Under the pieces are notes generated by a model, which was given only the letters and a program-made list of their open reading frames with translations, made no database searches and was not told where the DNA came from. Below are positions 1 through 11,269 of a stretch of 64,000 bases of DNA, in pieces. The translations under genes were made by a program, and so were the position numbers. Origin of the DNA: Kappaphycus alvarezii (lineage: Eukaryota; Rhodophyta; Florideophyceae; Gigartinales; Solieriaceae); assembly GCA_002205965.3 (NCBI GenBank), contig NADL03000784.1, positions 930,001 through 994,000 on the forward strand. The letters are read 5' to 3'. Position 1 is the stretch's first letter. Each line of letters begins with the position of its first letter.

Positions 1-41
1 TATTCGTTTTCTAAGGCCAAAGAGACAAAAATAAGGAAGTA

Positions 42-1317
42 TTGGTCCAAAACACGCCCGAGAAGAAACGAAAGTTAATACGAGGAATAATATCGTTAGC
101 CGCTGTTATGGGATATCAAATCTTCAAAAGTGACGTCACTCAAGCACAAATACAAAGGAATGAACCTTTAAAGCGTAATATATATCAGAATCCTCGCCAG
201 AAGTATCTTAAGCACTTTGGACTGGAGCCGAATCAAATATTAAAGCTCCGTCGAACTCTATACGGGCTATGCGATAGAGGAGATCATTGGATGGACACGA
301 TATAGCGCTATATGAAGGAAAGGCTGTGGCTCATCCTAGCCACGAGAGATCTATCATTTTATTTTCAAGAAAAGCGGGATAGAAGTGGGACCTATGAAGT
401 ACTGAGAGTATATGTAGGCGACAAAATTGGGGCGGATGACGGCGTTATTGAATCGCTTACCGCAAAAATGAGCTCCTATATCGAGTAAAAACAACGCAAA
501 TAGAACGAAACCAACCTTTTTGAGATGTTTATACGCAGAAAGGACGATGAATAAGTCTACATCAACCAGGTGGAATACAAGGGAGCGCTTCTATACTAAA
601 AAAGAATTTTTTCGAGCTTTGCAGGGTCCAGAACCGCTAGGGCATCAATGTAAATGGTAATGCACACACGCTCTGATGTTATGCTAGCTATTAATAAGTC
701 AGCGCAAGCAAACGAGAAGAAAATAGGCGAAGATTTGATACAGCCGCTTAATACCTCTATTGCACTAAGGGACCCAAATAAGATCGCGGAACACCACATC
801 TTCGCGTGAACACAGATGCTTCGCTTGGCATAGTCTATGGTGTAACCTCACTGAATGACCTCACAAATTGTGTACGTCATAATGCTTTCAGACGCCACAT
901 ATAAGTACCAAAAACTTGATTTTGGCAGTCAGAAATGCCGAATCGTCGCGCGTTGCAATTTAGGTGGAGATGTATAGGCCTTTTGGACATACGTATATGC
1001 TCAGGCATGACTTCGAAAGAGCGTATGGAAATTCAATTTCTATAAGAATATTCAACGATTAAAAGCAAAAGTTTGACGTAATAACCCATTCATCTAGTAC
1101 CTACGAGTGAAAATTAGTAATAGAAATTGCTGCCTCCAGAGAGGCGTACGGAAATTTTGAAATTAGTGAAGTCGGCTTAATAAGCGGTACCAGCAACACT
1201 GCCGATGCTCTATCGAAGGGTGTGTCGGAAGGATCTCTTGAATATATGCTCACAACTAGGATTGATTCCATGCAAATAGCAAAATGGATTACTCGAGGTG
1301 AAACCGCTTGTACTTAG
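42..1317 (+). mobile_element. Ty1/copia retrotransposon remnant, RT to RNase H end
   Basis: Translation in shifting plus frames gives a copia RT. The piece around 100-300 contains a KSDVTQA block and LYGLCDRGDHW. The catalytic box reads YVGD at 411-422 instead of YVDD. The RNase H end carries NTADALSKG at 1195-1221, the usual copia C-terminal signature. Stops and frameshifts interrupt every domain, so this is a pseudogene. The 5' LTR, gag and integrase would lie outside the window. A purine-rich stretch before TGACC at about 1320-1333 could be the PPT and 3' LTR start, but no second LTR is available to test this. Confidence 0.8.
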
Positions 1318-2554
1318 AATGGCGGGAGCGTGACCTGCCCTTCTTTATACACCGGACAGTCACCTCTGATCTACGGAACTGTTTCGTCGCTATTTGTTAA
1401 CTTGATTACTTTCACAGTGGTGTGCTTGATACACTCTGTGATGATGGGGGCTCACCTTATTCTCCGCACCGTCTGAAGTCCACTGGGACAGAGCTTCGTT
1501 GACGCAAAATCTTCGAGGTGTTAGCGTGGTTGCGATTATTTCAATTTTAGTTGTCAGTTTCGCATTTCAGGCACCATTAATTTTGAGAGCACTAAGGACA
1601 TCTTTGCACAGGGTATTGCTTAGCAGTGCCCTTTTTAACTGCGTCTCTGGCAGTTTCCAAATCCGACGGCACAACTCTTCGCGGATCCAAATATGAGTCA
1701 TCCCGAAGCACATCCGCCCCTCTGTCGGCTAGTGACTGAAATACAGGAGGACTCGGCTCTATAGATTGTAAGCACGGTCCCACGTACCGAAAATGTTGCA
1801 AACAAGTTTGATTCTGATTCCCAGGGAGGAGACATTACTGTTATTGTCAAAAGCAGCACTCTCTGGTAGGTTCAGCTCTGCATCAAGCATCATTAACCAA
1901 GAATTAAGATACCTCTAAATTCAAATACGTGTTGCAGGAGGGGAGCGGGTTTGTGCGTGTGGCTGGGGGGAGGGGGTTTTGACTACAGGCGGGTTGCCAA
2001 AGTGAAACGATGAGAAGTGGGAAATAGGGTTCTGGCGGTTTTGAAGAGGATGAGGGGGGGAGTGAAGTCAACGGGTTTAGAAGAAAATGTAGGGTCGGTG
2101 ATTTTCCTGGCGCGAGGGATGGGCGGGGAGAAGAAAAAGGAGTTTTTCTGGTAGGCAGGTTGGTGAAACGTACTTCCAGAGGTCATGTTGACTCTTGGAA
2201 GATATAAGGAGAGCTGTCGCTCAATCCTTGGAATGAAGGTGAGTTCCATTTAATTTACGCTCTTTTCAGGTTTCAAGGTGCTATCGGGAAATTCCAGATT
2301 CCCGGTGGGGCTTAAAAATTTGAAAAAAACCTGGCTACTTGGGCAGTGCTGATTGACCCCCCTCGGCGCACCGTGTTTCAACTTTTCAATGTTTCACGTT
2401 TCAAAATTCTATAGCACAGCTCTCAATTCCTAATGGAAAATGTGGCTCCACTTCAAACGATGACATTACACTACTTTCCAAATACTAAATTACCCAAATT
2501 TTTCCCATGATTGAAACTTTTATGGCTGTCCGAAATTCGTCCATGGGAACCCTG
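1318..2554. other. Intergenic stretch, no gene recognised
   Basis: Only short frames are present. 1920-2130 is markedly G-rich on the plus strand (runs of GGGG and GGAG). It may contain the 3' LTR of the copia remnant to its left. No motif is identifiable. Confidence 0.5.
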
Positions 2555-2556
2555 TA

Positions 2557-2580
2557 CAGTCTTTCCGCGTTAAAATCATA
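2557..2580. repeat. Left terminal inverted repeat of pogo-type element
   Basis: 24 bp, a perfect inverted match to 4741-4764, preceded by TA. Confidence 0.95.
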
Positions 2581-3053
2581 CCGCTTAAACGCATCTCCCG
2601 CAAACCGCGCATGCAGAATCGATCTACCAACAGTCAAATTGGCGAAATTGGGCTATATATGAAACATGCATCAATTCTCGCATATGAACGCATATCAACA
2701 AGGCACGACATTATTTTTTTATTAAAATATGCGGGCCATGCCATGCATGTGGATGCATATTGCAGTATCCCCCACTTCATGTGGATGCACTGCAGCACCC
2801 CTACTTCACGTTACAAAAGGTGAAACAAAACGGTAAATCCTGTGCGGCTTCAACACACTACCGTATCGGCACGCCTTGGCCGTTCAAAGAAATGCAAACT
2901 ACAGAGCAGTTTTCAACAGCAGTTGGAGAGAAATACAGTGATAAACGCATTGCGTGTATCACTGTGCGAGATCCCAACAAAATTCGAATTGGCATCCCCC
3001 CACACGACGCCACCAAGTCCACCCCTTTACCTAAATCGTAGCAACCTTCCATT

Positions 3054-4614
3054 ATGCTATCTGAACAGCAACGCCATCATATCTGCGAAGAATACATTCG
3101 TCGCGCTGCCGATGGAGAGAGCACAGACCAAAATTCGCTAGCAACATGGGCACAGAAACAATTTTCGATGACTAAAAACCCGAACTATTCTACGATCTCC
3201 AGAATATTGAAAGCCTTTTCAAACAAAAGGGTGACAAAAAGGGTCAGGGTTCCTAAACGCCATCGAACAGGGGCTAACAATGTGCTTGAGAAAGCACTAT
3301 TTGGATGGGTTTGTGACCAGTACAGTCGGCATATTTGTATCTCTGGAAGTATGATTCGAACAAAGGCGCAAAATCTTTAGGACCTAGCAAACACTACTTT
3401 ACCTGCGGAGAAACAATTTCATTTTAAGTTTGGAACCGGATGGCTGTCGAGATTCCAAGCAAGATGGAATCTAAAGTGCCGCCGTATTGTAGGGGAGGCG
3501 GGGGATGCGGATGATGCTGCGGTTGGTGCTGGAATGAAATCGTTAAGGAAACTGCTCTCGCGCTATGAAACTGCTGATGTTTGGAACGCAGATCCCATTT
3601 TTACATCATGCCTCCCGACATCTGGAAAGCAGCTGCTTGGGCGGAAGAAGGAAAAGACCAGAATGACTTGTCTTGCTTGTTGCAACGCCGATGGTTCCAT
3701 AAATCACCCGATTATGATTATCCGATATGCAAAACGACCGCGATGTTTCAACAAGAAATCTCGGGAGGAATTGGGATTTGACTAACATTTCAGAAAAAAG
3801 GCATGAATGACTGCGGACTTGTTTTTTTGGGTGGCTGCAGCGCTTCAACAAATTTATTGAGTGTAATGTGAAACGATGGGTTTTGTTACTTGTCGACAAC
3901 TGCTCCGCACACGGCACGCTGCCCCGGCTGACTTTTGTTCATGTTGCATTTTTACCACCGAATAACACTTCTAAACTATAGCCTTGTGATGCTGGAATTA
4001 TTGCAGCTGTGAAGGTTGGGTTTTGAATGTGGCAAATGGAACAGATATTGGATGTAATCGACATCGAGCCTAAAAATATGTACAAAATGGCCACAATGAG
4101 GTGTTTGAAAACTATATTGAATATCGTCCCGGCATCAACAATAGCAAATCTTTGGAAGCACACAGGACTGTTGAGTGCAAGCTCGGTGGATGCAATGGAT
4201 GTAAGCGGTTTGGTTAACAATTGTGATACTGGCTCCATTGAGTCTGCTATTGCCGCCATGGTGCCTGAGAACAACCGAATGGCCATATCGGAGATTTTAA
4301 ATCCGTATGAAGAGGATGATGTATTTGAGGTTGTATCCGAAACGGCTATTGTCTCCCAAATTGTTGAGGGAGTGTATGATGGGTTTAAGGGGGGTCAATC
4401 AATGGACACTACTCAGAGTTTCGAGGATGACAATTCTGTTCCGCTTTCTCTGAAGGAACAGGCAAAGTCTATATCAGTCGTTAAGTTGGTTGCCGGATAT
4501 GTTTTCCCTGAAGACAGGGATATGATGAAGCACTTGAGGGTTATTCAGAATGAGTTGCGAAAGCGACAGAGGGAGTCTCGAAAGCATACGGGTATCCAGT
4601 CTTTCTTTAAATGA
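3054..4614 (+). pseudogene. pogo/Tigger transposase (DDE_1), disrupted
   Basis: The N-terminal 108 codons (3054-3380) look like the helix-turn-helix and CENP-B-type DNA-binding part. A TAG at 3378 interrupts them. The catalytic region follows. The first Asp block reads DVWNAD near 3578-3595, with a one-base frameshift straight after it and a compensating one later. The second is LVDNCSAHGTLP (about 3889-3925). The third is TSKL*PCDAGII, where a conserved Gln has become TAG. The open 195-codon tail (4027-4614) contains the family-typical PASTIANLWKHTGLL. At least two stops and three frame changes make this inactive. The start is the ATG at 3054, about 500 bp inside the left TIR. Confidence 0.88.
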
Positions 4615-4740
4615 TTAGTCAATAGTACACCCCAGTAACGCTGTCTTTTGTGTCGTGGTGTTGGGAGGAGCCGCCAATGGCGGGTTCCCTCATACGCACA
4701 TTTCTCGCCTATGGCGCATACGGGATAAGTCCACCATCGA

Positions 4741-4764
4741 TATGATTTTAACGCGGAAAGACTG
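4741..4764. repeat. Right terminal inverted repeat of pogo-type element
   Basis: 24 bp, a perfect inverted match to 2557-2580, followed by TA. Confidence 0.95.
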
Positions 4765-4779
4765 TAATTTTTTCGGAGT

Positions 4780-5942
4780 GTGGCCAATATGATTGATTTT
4801 CCTATCCTCATCGACGCGGCACCTGCTCGCGTGAGGACTGGGACTCACATCGGGCCGCGCTCCACCGCCCTCACCGGAATCCGCTGCCCCCACGACAAGA
4901 ATTTTTTCCTTTGCCAAGCCGCCATCCCTATGCACGAGTTTGTGCTCCGCATCCCCGGCCTTCCATACTCCGTTGACCTGGGCTCCTTTGACCCGCTTCC
5001 CCTATCTGCAGCGCACACCCGCGTGCAAACCTAACGAAAGGGTGTGCAGCAGGAGGCTTGGGCCAAGGTACACTGGGCCGACGAGGTATGGGCTCGCTGC
5101 CCGAATCCCGATGACCACACCGCCGCCGCAGCGCGGGACCGGATCCGCGGCCTCTCATTCCGCAAAGGCCCTGGCGCCGCCTTCCTGTTCGCACATCTCT
5201 CCGCCGACACGGAAGTGTCTGCCGTACACTGGAAGATCATGATACGACGTTTCCTCGGGCTGTCTGTTTATGACGACTCGCTTCCCCGGAACTGCGAGCA
5301 TTGTAAACGCCCGATGGACAGCTTGGGAGATCACGCAGTCGACCTGTGCCCCTCTGGATTCGGTCGCCAACACCGGCATGACTCGTTACGCAACGTCATC
5401 GCCGGCCGTATCGCCGCGCAGCAGGCTTAGACTGCCAGTTGGAGGTCCCACTCCTCGTCCCAGGAACTGAACTACGACCCGCTGACATCCTTGTCCACCC
5501 ACCGGTTGCCCCCGACGGCAACGCGGTCCGCCCCATTGCCTGTGATGTCACCATCGTCTCTCCGTTCAAGGACAACGTAAGATCAAGGGCCACCCGCGAA
5601 ATGGGCGGTGCCGCTGCCATCGCTCACCGCAACAAGGTTACGGACCTGGAGCGAAAACTTTCGCGGTGTCTGCCACCGCCCTCAGACAAACCGACCCAGG
5701 CCCCCAATTTCGAGTTCCAACCGCTGGCGTTTGATTCTCTAGGGTCACCTTCTCCTGCCACCTTCCTCTTCATAGAGGGTCTTCTGCCGCGTATCACGGA
5801 GAAGTTCAGCACTCCTGTCGGAGAGATTCGCACGCGCGTGTTGAGCCGCATCAGTTGCACTATCTGGTCGTCAGTTGCGCAAGCTATTTTTTCGCGCATG
5901 TCGCTGCACGTGGACGACGTGGAACATCCTGTTAGCTCTTAG
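4780..5942 (+). pseudogene. LINE (non-LTR) retrotransposon 3' end, 5'-truncated
   Basis: Two plus-strand frames join by a one-base shift near 5428. The first (5044-5430) carries CEHCKRPMDSLGDHAVDLC then a RHD, the C-x2-C...GDHA..C...RHD zinc-binding block found after the RT in many protist LINEs. The second (5439-5942) starts EVPLLVPGTELRPADILVH, the start of the C-terminal conserved domain, and ends at a natural stop. No RT core is present, so this is a 5'-truncated copy inserted just right of the pogo element. A related copy lies at 44460-46373 and shares the GDHA block. Confidence 0.82.
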
Positions 5943-7080
5943 CTAGCAATATAGTCGGATCCTGCAGCGGACACCTGTTATACTAATGCCATACAGTAAA
6001 GATTCTTTAAATAATTTCAGGTAAGGCCTGAATTATGACAAAACTCTTGGAAAGTTTGCCGCATTTATCAACCAGCACACACAAATCCAGAGGTGGGAAT
6101 ATGGGTTGACTTAATATTTGAAAGATATACATAATAATCTTTACTTCATGTTTTATAAAGATACGGTCGGTTGTGGTCCGGGATATCCCACAAAAAGTGC
6201 GCGATTCGCACTGTTTGTTCGGTGCCAGGCGTTCTGTTCTGTACAGTGTACTGTACTGCACAAACCAGGACTGGTGCACTTCCAATCACTGATGCCTCTC
6301 TGGTCCTGGGGACCAGGTCAGGGGCACTTTATATAGACCACCAAGGAGCATTGTATGCAAACTAATTGCAAAATAGGTACGTTGCTGACAGAATACTACT
6401 GTACGTGTTACTGCATTTAGCTGACGGTACACGTGTAAACGCCACGTACTAATTGAACTCTAACAGTACAGTACTGTACAGTATACAGTACCGTAGTACT
6501 GTTTGTTTTGATCTTAGTTATCCCGACTCCAGCCAGAGTTAGGACAACACGAGATAAATACGGGAATTCTCGACGGCGAGCGGGTTGCATTTAAGTTGTA
6601 AGTATGGGAACATGTGTCATATGTGTTTATCAGTCAATTACTTGTTAACAAGTGTCACTGGTTGGCCAGTCACGACCCAACGGCCCAACGACGACAACTG
6701 TCTTCACCAGTCTGGAAATTGGGTACGAGTGGAGAAGCTGCATTTCGATCCTGTGAAGCCTTATTTTTTTTTACGGCCGGCAAGCTATTGTTGTCTTGAT
6801 CAAACTTTAAAATGGAAAATACCAATCCATCAGGCTTTCATACCGCCTCCCGGTTGACCAGGTAACTCTGTTCCCAACAGCAGCTCGACAGGAAGGCATT
6901 CGCTGGTAATTGGCCTTGGCCAACAAGCAACCACAGAGTCATACTCAGGGGTGAAACATTAGCGACTCGTCTTCATTGTCTTTTCCCTCCCAACAAACTT
7001 CGTTTGTCTGCCGGTATATCTATGTGGGATCCCCATCGATCCCACCATTGACCTTTTCATGGCAGATTCATCATCAATTG
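5943..7080. other. Intergenic region upstream of the tafazzin-like gene
   Basis: No coding signal. It contains two dense clusters of TACTGTAC/GTACAGTA words (6236-6262 and 6463-6502). The last 300 bp before 7081 probably hold the promoter, but I recognise no defined core element. Confidence 0.6.
6236..6502. repeat. TACTGTAC/GTACAGTA palindrome clusters
   Basis: Overlapping self-complementary words built on GTAC occur at 6236-6262 and 6463-6502. The same word family recurs around 10.1-10.4, 41.1-43.1 and 46.4-46.5 kb, near the host genes or between gene islands. It could be a decayed palindromic microsatellite or a GTAC-core regulatory site; the sequence alone does not decide. Confidence 0.6.
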
Positions 7081-8237
7081 ATGGCAGATTCAGCACAATC
7101 CCTACTGGCCCGGGCGATCGCTCGTCAAAAGCTCTTTGGTACGACTCGGAGAACAGCTTCGCAATCCACTGGTGAGCAGGCCTCCGCCAATTCTCCTAAT
7201 TGCGATACCAGTACCACGACCCCGGAGGCTTCACTCAATGAGGAATCTCATCCTCCTGGTCAAGTTTGGGAGCGACGATGGGATGCCTCTCCGGAAGAAT
7301 GGCGTGATTTCCTTTGTTCAATCCCAAAGGAATATGGCCTGACGGACGCGGAAGTGGAAAAGATTCAGACTCGCAATCGCACCTACGTTGAGACACGATC
7401 CTTATCAGGAAGTGGAGGCGTTGGTACTGCCATGATTGTCGGGACTGTCGGACTCTTCAGTAAAGTCTTCATGGCTTCCCTTAATGAGCTCCATATGTAC
7501 CGCATGGATCTTCTTTATGAAGCTATTGAGAAGAGGGATCCTTCCCAAGGCTTACTCACTTTCAGCAATCATCAATCAGTAATGGATGATCCGTTTTTGT
7601 TGGCGGCAGTGCTTCCACGTCGAATTTTGCTAAACCCTCACCTCATGCGCTGGGGCCTCTGCTCTCTTGATATTTGCTTTCAGAACGCATGGATCAGTCG
7701 AACTCTTCGTCTCGGCAAAGCCCTTCCCATCAAGCGGCTTGGTGGGATAGCCCAGCAGTATTTGCATGCGGCAGGTGACAAACTTGTTCGCGGTGACTGG
7801 GTCCACATTTTTCCGGAAGGTCGGGTACGTCAACGTGGCATGGGCTACTCGAAACGTGGTGTCGGGAAGCTTCTGGCTATGTATTACGAGGCACACCGCG
7901 GACTTCCTCTTGTTGTCCCATGTACCACGAAGGTGTTGAAAATGTTATGCCCCAGGCCCCGGACTCTCATGCATTAGAATCCATGGTACCTCGCACGGGA
8001 AAGAGACTATTTATAATTACTGGTGAGCCCATTGATCTGACGCATATCTTTCATCGTCTAATGCCTAAATGTCAAGAGGGTGGTGGAACAGCTGTGGATC
8101 CTCCCGCATGTGTCCGTTTGTACGAAGAGGTTGCTGATTCCATGTCCATCACTATGCGATTGCTAAGAGCAGAGCTTCGCAAGAAAGTTCGTTCAGAATC
8201 TACAGCCGACCTCGGAGAACCATTTGAGCTGTCGTAA
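7081..8237 (+). pseudogene. TAZ: Tafazzin-like phospholipid acyltransferase, one-base frameshift
   Basis: Tafazzins remodel cardiolipin by transacylation at mitochondrial membranes. From the ATG at 7081 the protein opens with an Arg/Ser-rich, amphipathic-looking leader that could target mitochondria. A hydrophobic segment GTAMIVGTVGLFSKVFM sits near residues 112-128. The acyltransferase HX4D motif is NHQSVMDD (His164, Asp169). DICF follows, then WVHIFPEGR with FPEGR at about 244-248. The frame breaks at 7917-7919: one base is missing after LPLVVP, and the next frame resumes with MYHEGVENVMP (from 7920), exactly the expected continuation, and runs to a stop at 8237. 7081-8237 is 1157 bp, one short of 386 codons. 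A lost C in a CCC run would explain it: either a sequencing or assembly error or a real pseudogene. An in-frame ATG at 6976 is possible, but 7081 gives the better leader. It converges with the BSD gene, 117 bp away. Confidence 0.88.
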
Positions 8238-8354
8238 AATAACCTTTCACAAACTTCCAGGTCACCCGACTCTATCATCAGTGCGTTTGAGATCTTTAGA
8301 CATGAGGAACAAATATGGCGAAGTTAAGCGTAATAGTTGTATTCTGCACATCAC

Positions 8355-9845
8355 TCACGGAAAGCTGTGATCGTCTTTGTGGAATCGGTCACGATAACTA
8401 TTCCCAATCGTCATCCCCCAATCGTCCTCCAATTTGCTACCTTCCCCAATTTCGTTTACGACCTTTGAGCCCTGTACCGTCCGAGGTGTGCCTGTCTTCT
8501 TTTTCGCGGCATCTGCAACATCGTCCTTAAGGGCATTTGACTCCGTCACATCTGAATCAGCCGTAACAGCAGCGCGGTGCTCTTGGCCCTTCACCTGACT
8601 GGCTTCCCCACTGTCATTCTCATCTCCCCAGTCATCGTCACCCCAACCGTCATCTTCGTCGCCCTCCGCAACGGCGTTCTCTGCTCGTTCTAGTAACTTT
8701 TTTCTCCTTTCCTCTTCCTTTTCGAGCACGTGCTTTGCAAAGAAATATCGCATCCAAAATGTATCCTCATCAACTATTCTTGGCACCACACGCTCATAAA
8801 GATCGGCGATAGAGTCATGAGTATCAAGTATAGCGATACAACTTTTTTCGTGATCGTCAAGCTCAAAGCCCTTACTCCATTGCTCGAAAGAGTCGAGGTC
8901 CTTCGCTGGCTCACAGTAAGTGTCCGGGTTGGCTTGCAGTTCAAATATTCTTTTCTCAAACCTTGTTTGCGGCATGGCAGCTGCCCCTTCGTCACCGTCC
9001 TGATCAGCGACGTCACCCATGCCCCATAAACCCGTCCACAAATCTCCGACTGTTTGTCCAATCAAACTGTTCTGTATAGTTTCTCCAACCTTTGCAATTT
9101 CTTCATTAACATCAATCTCTTCCTCCTCCCCGCTTTCCTCAGCATGATTGTCAAACGCTAGCAATCCGACGGCCGGGTCACCCACCGCAATATCAGAATT
9201 TTGTCCCTCGGTTAACCCTTCCCCTCCGCCCTTCGGAGTGACAACAAGATCTGCCTCTGGTCTGTTCGCTTTCGATAGAATGGCCGCTTCCATAGCCTCG
9301 GCATTGCGCTGCACGGTTTCAGCTACTGATTTCATGGAGCCCGTGAATTTCGCCAATGAAGCATCGTTAGGGGCAAGGGCGCCAATTTGTGAGCTAAGGT
9401 CACGGCCAAATGTATCCAAGGGGGCGAGACGACTTGAAACATTCTTTCGAAAATTCTCAAAACCAGGTTGCCTGTCCTTCACAACGCTCGTAACCGTTCC
9501 TGTCACTGCAGAGGCAAAGCTCCAGATAGAATCGGCGGCATGTCCTAAGGCTTGATCCAGATTTTCGTCCATGCCTTCCATTCCCGCACCAGTTTCTTGT
9601 TCTGATATGTTCGTCTCAGTAATGCCTGTCACTGGCACACTACAGTTGATAGGGGACGCTTCAATGACAGAACGCTGCGCCCTGGCTGGCTCGTCTGCGA
9701 TTAAATCCGGAGTTGCAGTTTGTTGACCGTGTATGAAGATGTCTTTCTCAGAAGTGGTGGTTGGGTATTGCGACTTTTTGGTCTCGCTGTCGGAGTCTGG
9801 TCCCTCTGCGGTTCGTGATGCTGTTTGCTCTACATCCATATTCAA
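8355..9845 (-). CDS. BSD-domain protein
   Basis: 496 codons, no introns needed, starting MNMDVEQTAS. The BSD domain lies at about residues 320-385. It runs from FEQWSKGFELDDHEKSCIA to DEDTFWMRYFFAKH, with the diagnostic Phe-Trp pair, followed by a charged helix EKEEERRKKLLE. An N-terminal helical stretch (ALGHAADSIWSFASAVTGTV onward) resembles the amphipathic region before BSD in SYAP1-like and plant BSD proteins. The tail is acidic and Trp-containing (DDGWGDDDWGDE, then DDWGM), as often seen in this family. BSD domains occur in TFIIH p62 and in synapse-associated or membrane-trafficking proteins; this architecture favours the second group. The frame is uninterrupted and probably a live host gene. 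It ends 117 bp from the convergent tafazzin-like gene. Confidence 0.9.
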   Translation of the reverse strand: MNMDVEQTASRTAEGPDSDSETKKSQYPTTTSEKDIFIHGQQTATPDLIADEPARAQRSVIEASPINCSVPVTGITETNISEQETGAGMEGMDENLDQALGHAADSIWSFASAVTGTVTSVVKDRQPGFENFRKNVSSRLAPLDTFGRDLSSQIGALAPNDASLAKFTGSMKSVAETVQRNAEAMEAAILSKANRPEADLVVTPKGGGEGLTEGQNSDIAVGDPAVGLLAFDNHAEESGEEEEIDVNEEIAKVGETIQNSLIGQTVGDLWTGLWGMGDVADQDGDEGAAAMPQTRFEKRIFELQANPDTYCEPAKDLDSFEQWSKGFELDDHEKSCIAILDTHDSIADLYERVVPRIVDEDTFWMRYFFAKHVLEKEEERRKKLLERAENAVAEGDEDDGWGDDDWGDENDSGEASQVKGQEHRAAVTADSDVTESNALKDDVADAAKKKTGTPRTVQGSKVVNEIGEGSKLEDDWGMTIGNSYRDRFHKDDHSFP

Positions 9846-10534
9846 CCTGCCAAGCTGGAGGGGCGTTACAGTCCGGCTGAGTAAGCTGAGGATAATAATA
9901 GGTTCTTACCAACAAGCGACGATGAAACCAGAAGTCGAAGCGGTCTCGACAATGACCGATTGCTTTAATTCTACGATAAAGGTGACCATGTTTGACAAAC
10001 TGTACTGTAATTGGGTCAAAAAGATTAGATTGAAAATAAAAAGTTTTTAGTGTAATTAATTCATCTGACAGTAAGTCTGACAGCAAGTGTTCAGTACTTC
10101 AGAATACAGTACTGTACAGGACGTTGGGGAGTGTGTACTGCACTATACGTGTAATCATCTTTTCTTCATGTATTATAAGAGTACTGTACAGTGTACAGTA
10201 CAGTACAATAGGTGGATTCAAACAAGACACAGCTAAATTCTTGAGAGATGGTATTTAGTGATTACTTTCTGTAAGCACTGTATCTCTAGATCGAGAAGAG
10301 TCATTAAAATGATTTTAAGTAAATATATTGTAATCTACAGTAATGTATGGTATATTACTGTAAATTGTGGTACTGTACAAGTTGCTAGAATCCAGATGCG
10401 TTGAATAAGCACAATCCGGATCTAGCTGATACAGATTAAAGCACAAAACCAATTAAGACTTAGTGTGAAAAGATTCTCTTTGCGTCTTTCCTTTGGACAC
10501 ATCGTAATTTTGCTCTAATACCACACATTAAAGA
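9846..10534. other. Upstream region of the BSD gene
   Basis: Non-coding. It holds the 5' flank of the minus-strand BSD gene and clusters of TACTGTAC-type words at 10091-10210 and 10330-10382. No other structure is recognised. Confidence 0.55.
10091..10382. repeat. TACTGTAC/GTACAGTA palindrome clusters
   Basis: At least five GTAC-centred words, including GAGTACTGTACAGTGTACAG at 10180-10199, in the 5' flank of the BSD gene. Confidence 0.6.
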
Positions 10535-10539
10535 TAATT

Positions 10540-10835
10540 CTAAAAGCCTTTAACCGAATAGTGTTTTGAAAGTGAATAGAGACAATAAGAGCGCCGCGGG
10601 TGGGTGGGGTCAGAGCCCGAGGAAAGGGGGGATGTGTGAGCATTGCAGCAAAATGCAGCGCAATATGTATCATTATTGATTGCGTGGAATGCACACACTG
10701 CCCTATAGCTCTTCTCAAACATTGGATTGAGAATCCAAGTTGCATGAAATGCTAAGTGCATGCGGCGACCAGTTTGATCGGGGGTCACCAAACCATGCGC
10801 TCGCACGGTCTTCAATTACACACGAAGGGTCTCAG
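10540..10835 (-). repeat. Dispersed repeat, left copy, with CAFHAINN motif
   Basis: The plus strand at 10637-10745 aligns with 20755-20862 over about 110 bp. On the minus strand both copies keep the same reading frame: here RAVCAFHAINNDTY then NAHT, with the CAFHAINN core at 10672-10695. C-x2-H-A-x-N-N resembles the catalytic Cys region and following Asn-Asn of Josephin-type cysteine proteases. The match is short, the frame is not clearly a complete gene, and the function is unproven. Confidence 0.55.
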
Positions 10836-11269
10836 TAAGTATTTTCGAAGGTTTTCACATCCAACGCCCATTCAACTTGATGACAAGTAGAGGCACGCAT
10901 GTGACGAAAGCGCGAGACGAGTCTCCAGGTCGGCAGCCGTGTCCCTCATACAACCCTCCTGTCGGCACGCTGATGCTACATCTTTGACAGCACTGTTTTA
11001 GGCACTCATTTTGAGTATGTGAGTAAGTCTGTATTTTTCGCTGTCCCTTGATCTCAAAAGAATATGCCGCCAGTTTTCTCTGCCCTCCCTGAAACTCGAA
11101 AATTGGGAGGTTAAGTCCAACGGATGTTATTTTCGGTGCCACAACTCCTCTTTTGCTCTAGCTGTAACTTTTTCTGTTCCAACACTTTTCTCTCAGAAAT
11201 TATCGCCGGAATAGTGCAAAATATCTTGAATTTTGATATCTCCTGGATCTTGTTAACCATAAAAATCGC
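10836..11269 (-). other. Possible remainder of the DIRS-like recombinase
   Basis: This is the DNA left of the gypsy insertion. If the gypsy element entered the tyrosine-recombinase gene whose N-terminal part ends at 17447, the rest of that domain should read leftwards from 11269. Short minus-strand frames are present (10855-11142 is open). I could not identify the HxxR or catalytic Tyr motifs, so this assignment is tentative. Confidence 0.3.

Larger units (their letters stand above)
2557..4764 (+). mobile_element. pogo/Tigger-type DNA transposon with intact ends
   Basis: The 24 bases at 2557-2580 are the exact reverse complement of 4741-4764. Both ends start CAGTCTTTCCGCG and both are flanked by TA (2555-2556 and 4765-4766), the target duplication expected of the Tc1/mariner/pogo superfamily. 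Between them lies a DDE_1-type transposase pseudogene. The size (2208 bp), TIR start and TA duplication all fit a pogo/Tigger element. The perfect TIRs suggest a younger insertion than its neighbours, although its gene is dead. Confidence 0.93.

Noticed and set aside
2842..3141. 99-codon frame overlapping the pogo transposase start
   Set aside because: Overlaps the recognised transposase in another frame and has no motif.
9148..9555. 135-codon plus-strand frame inside the BSD gene
   Set aside because: Antisense shadow of a well-supported coding sequence.
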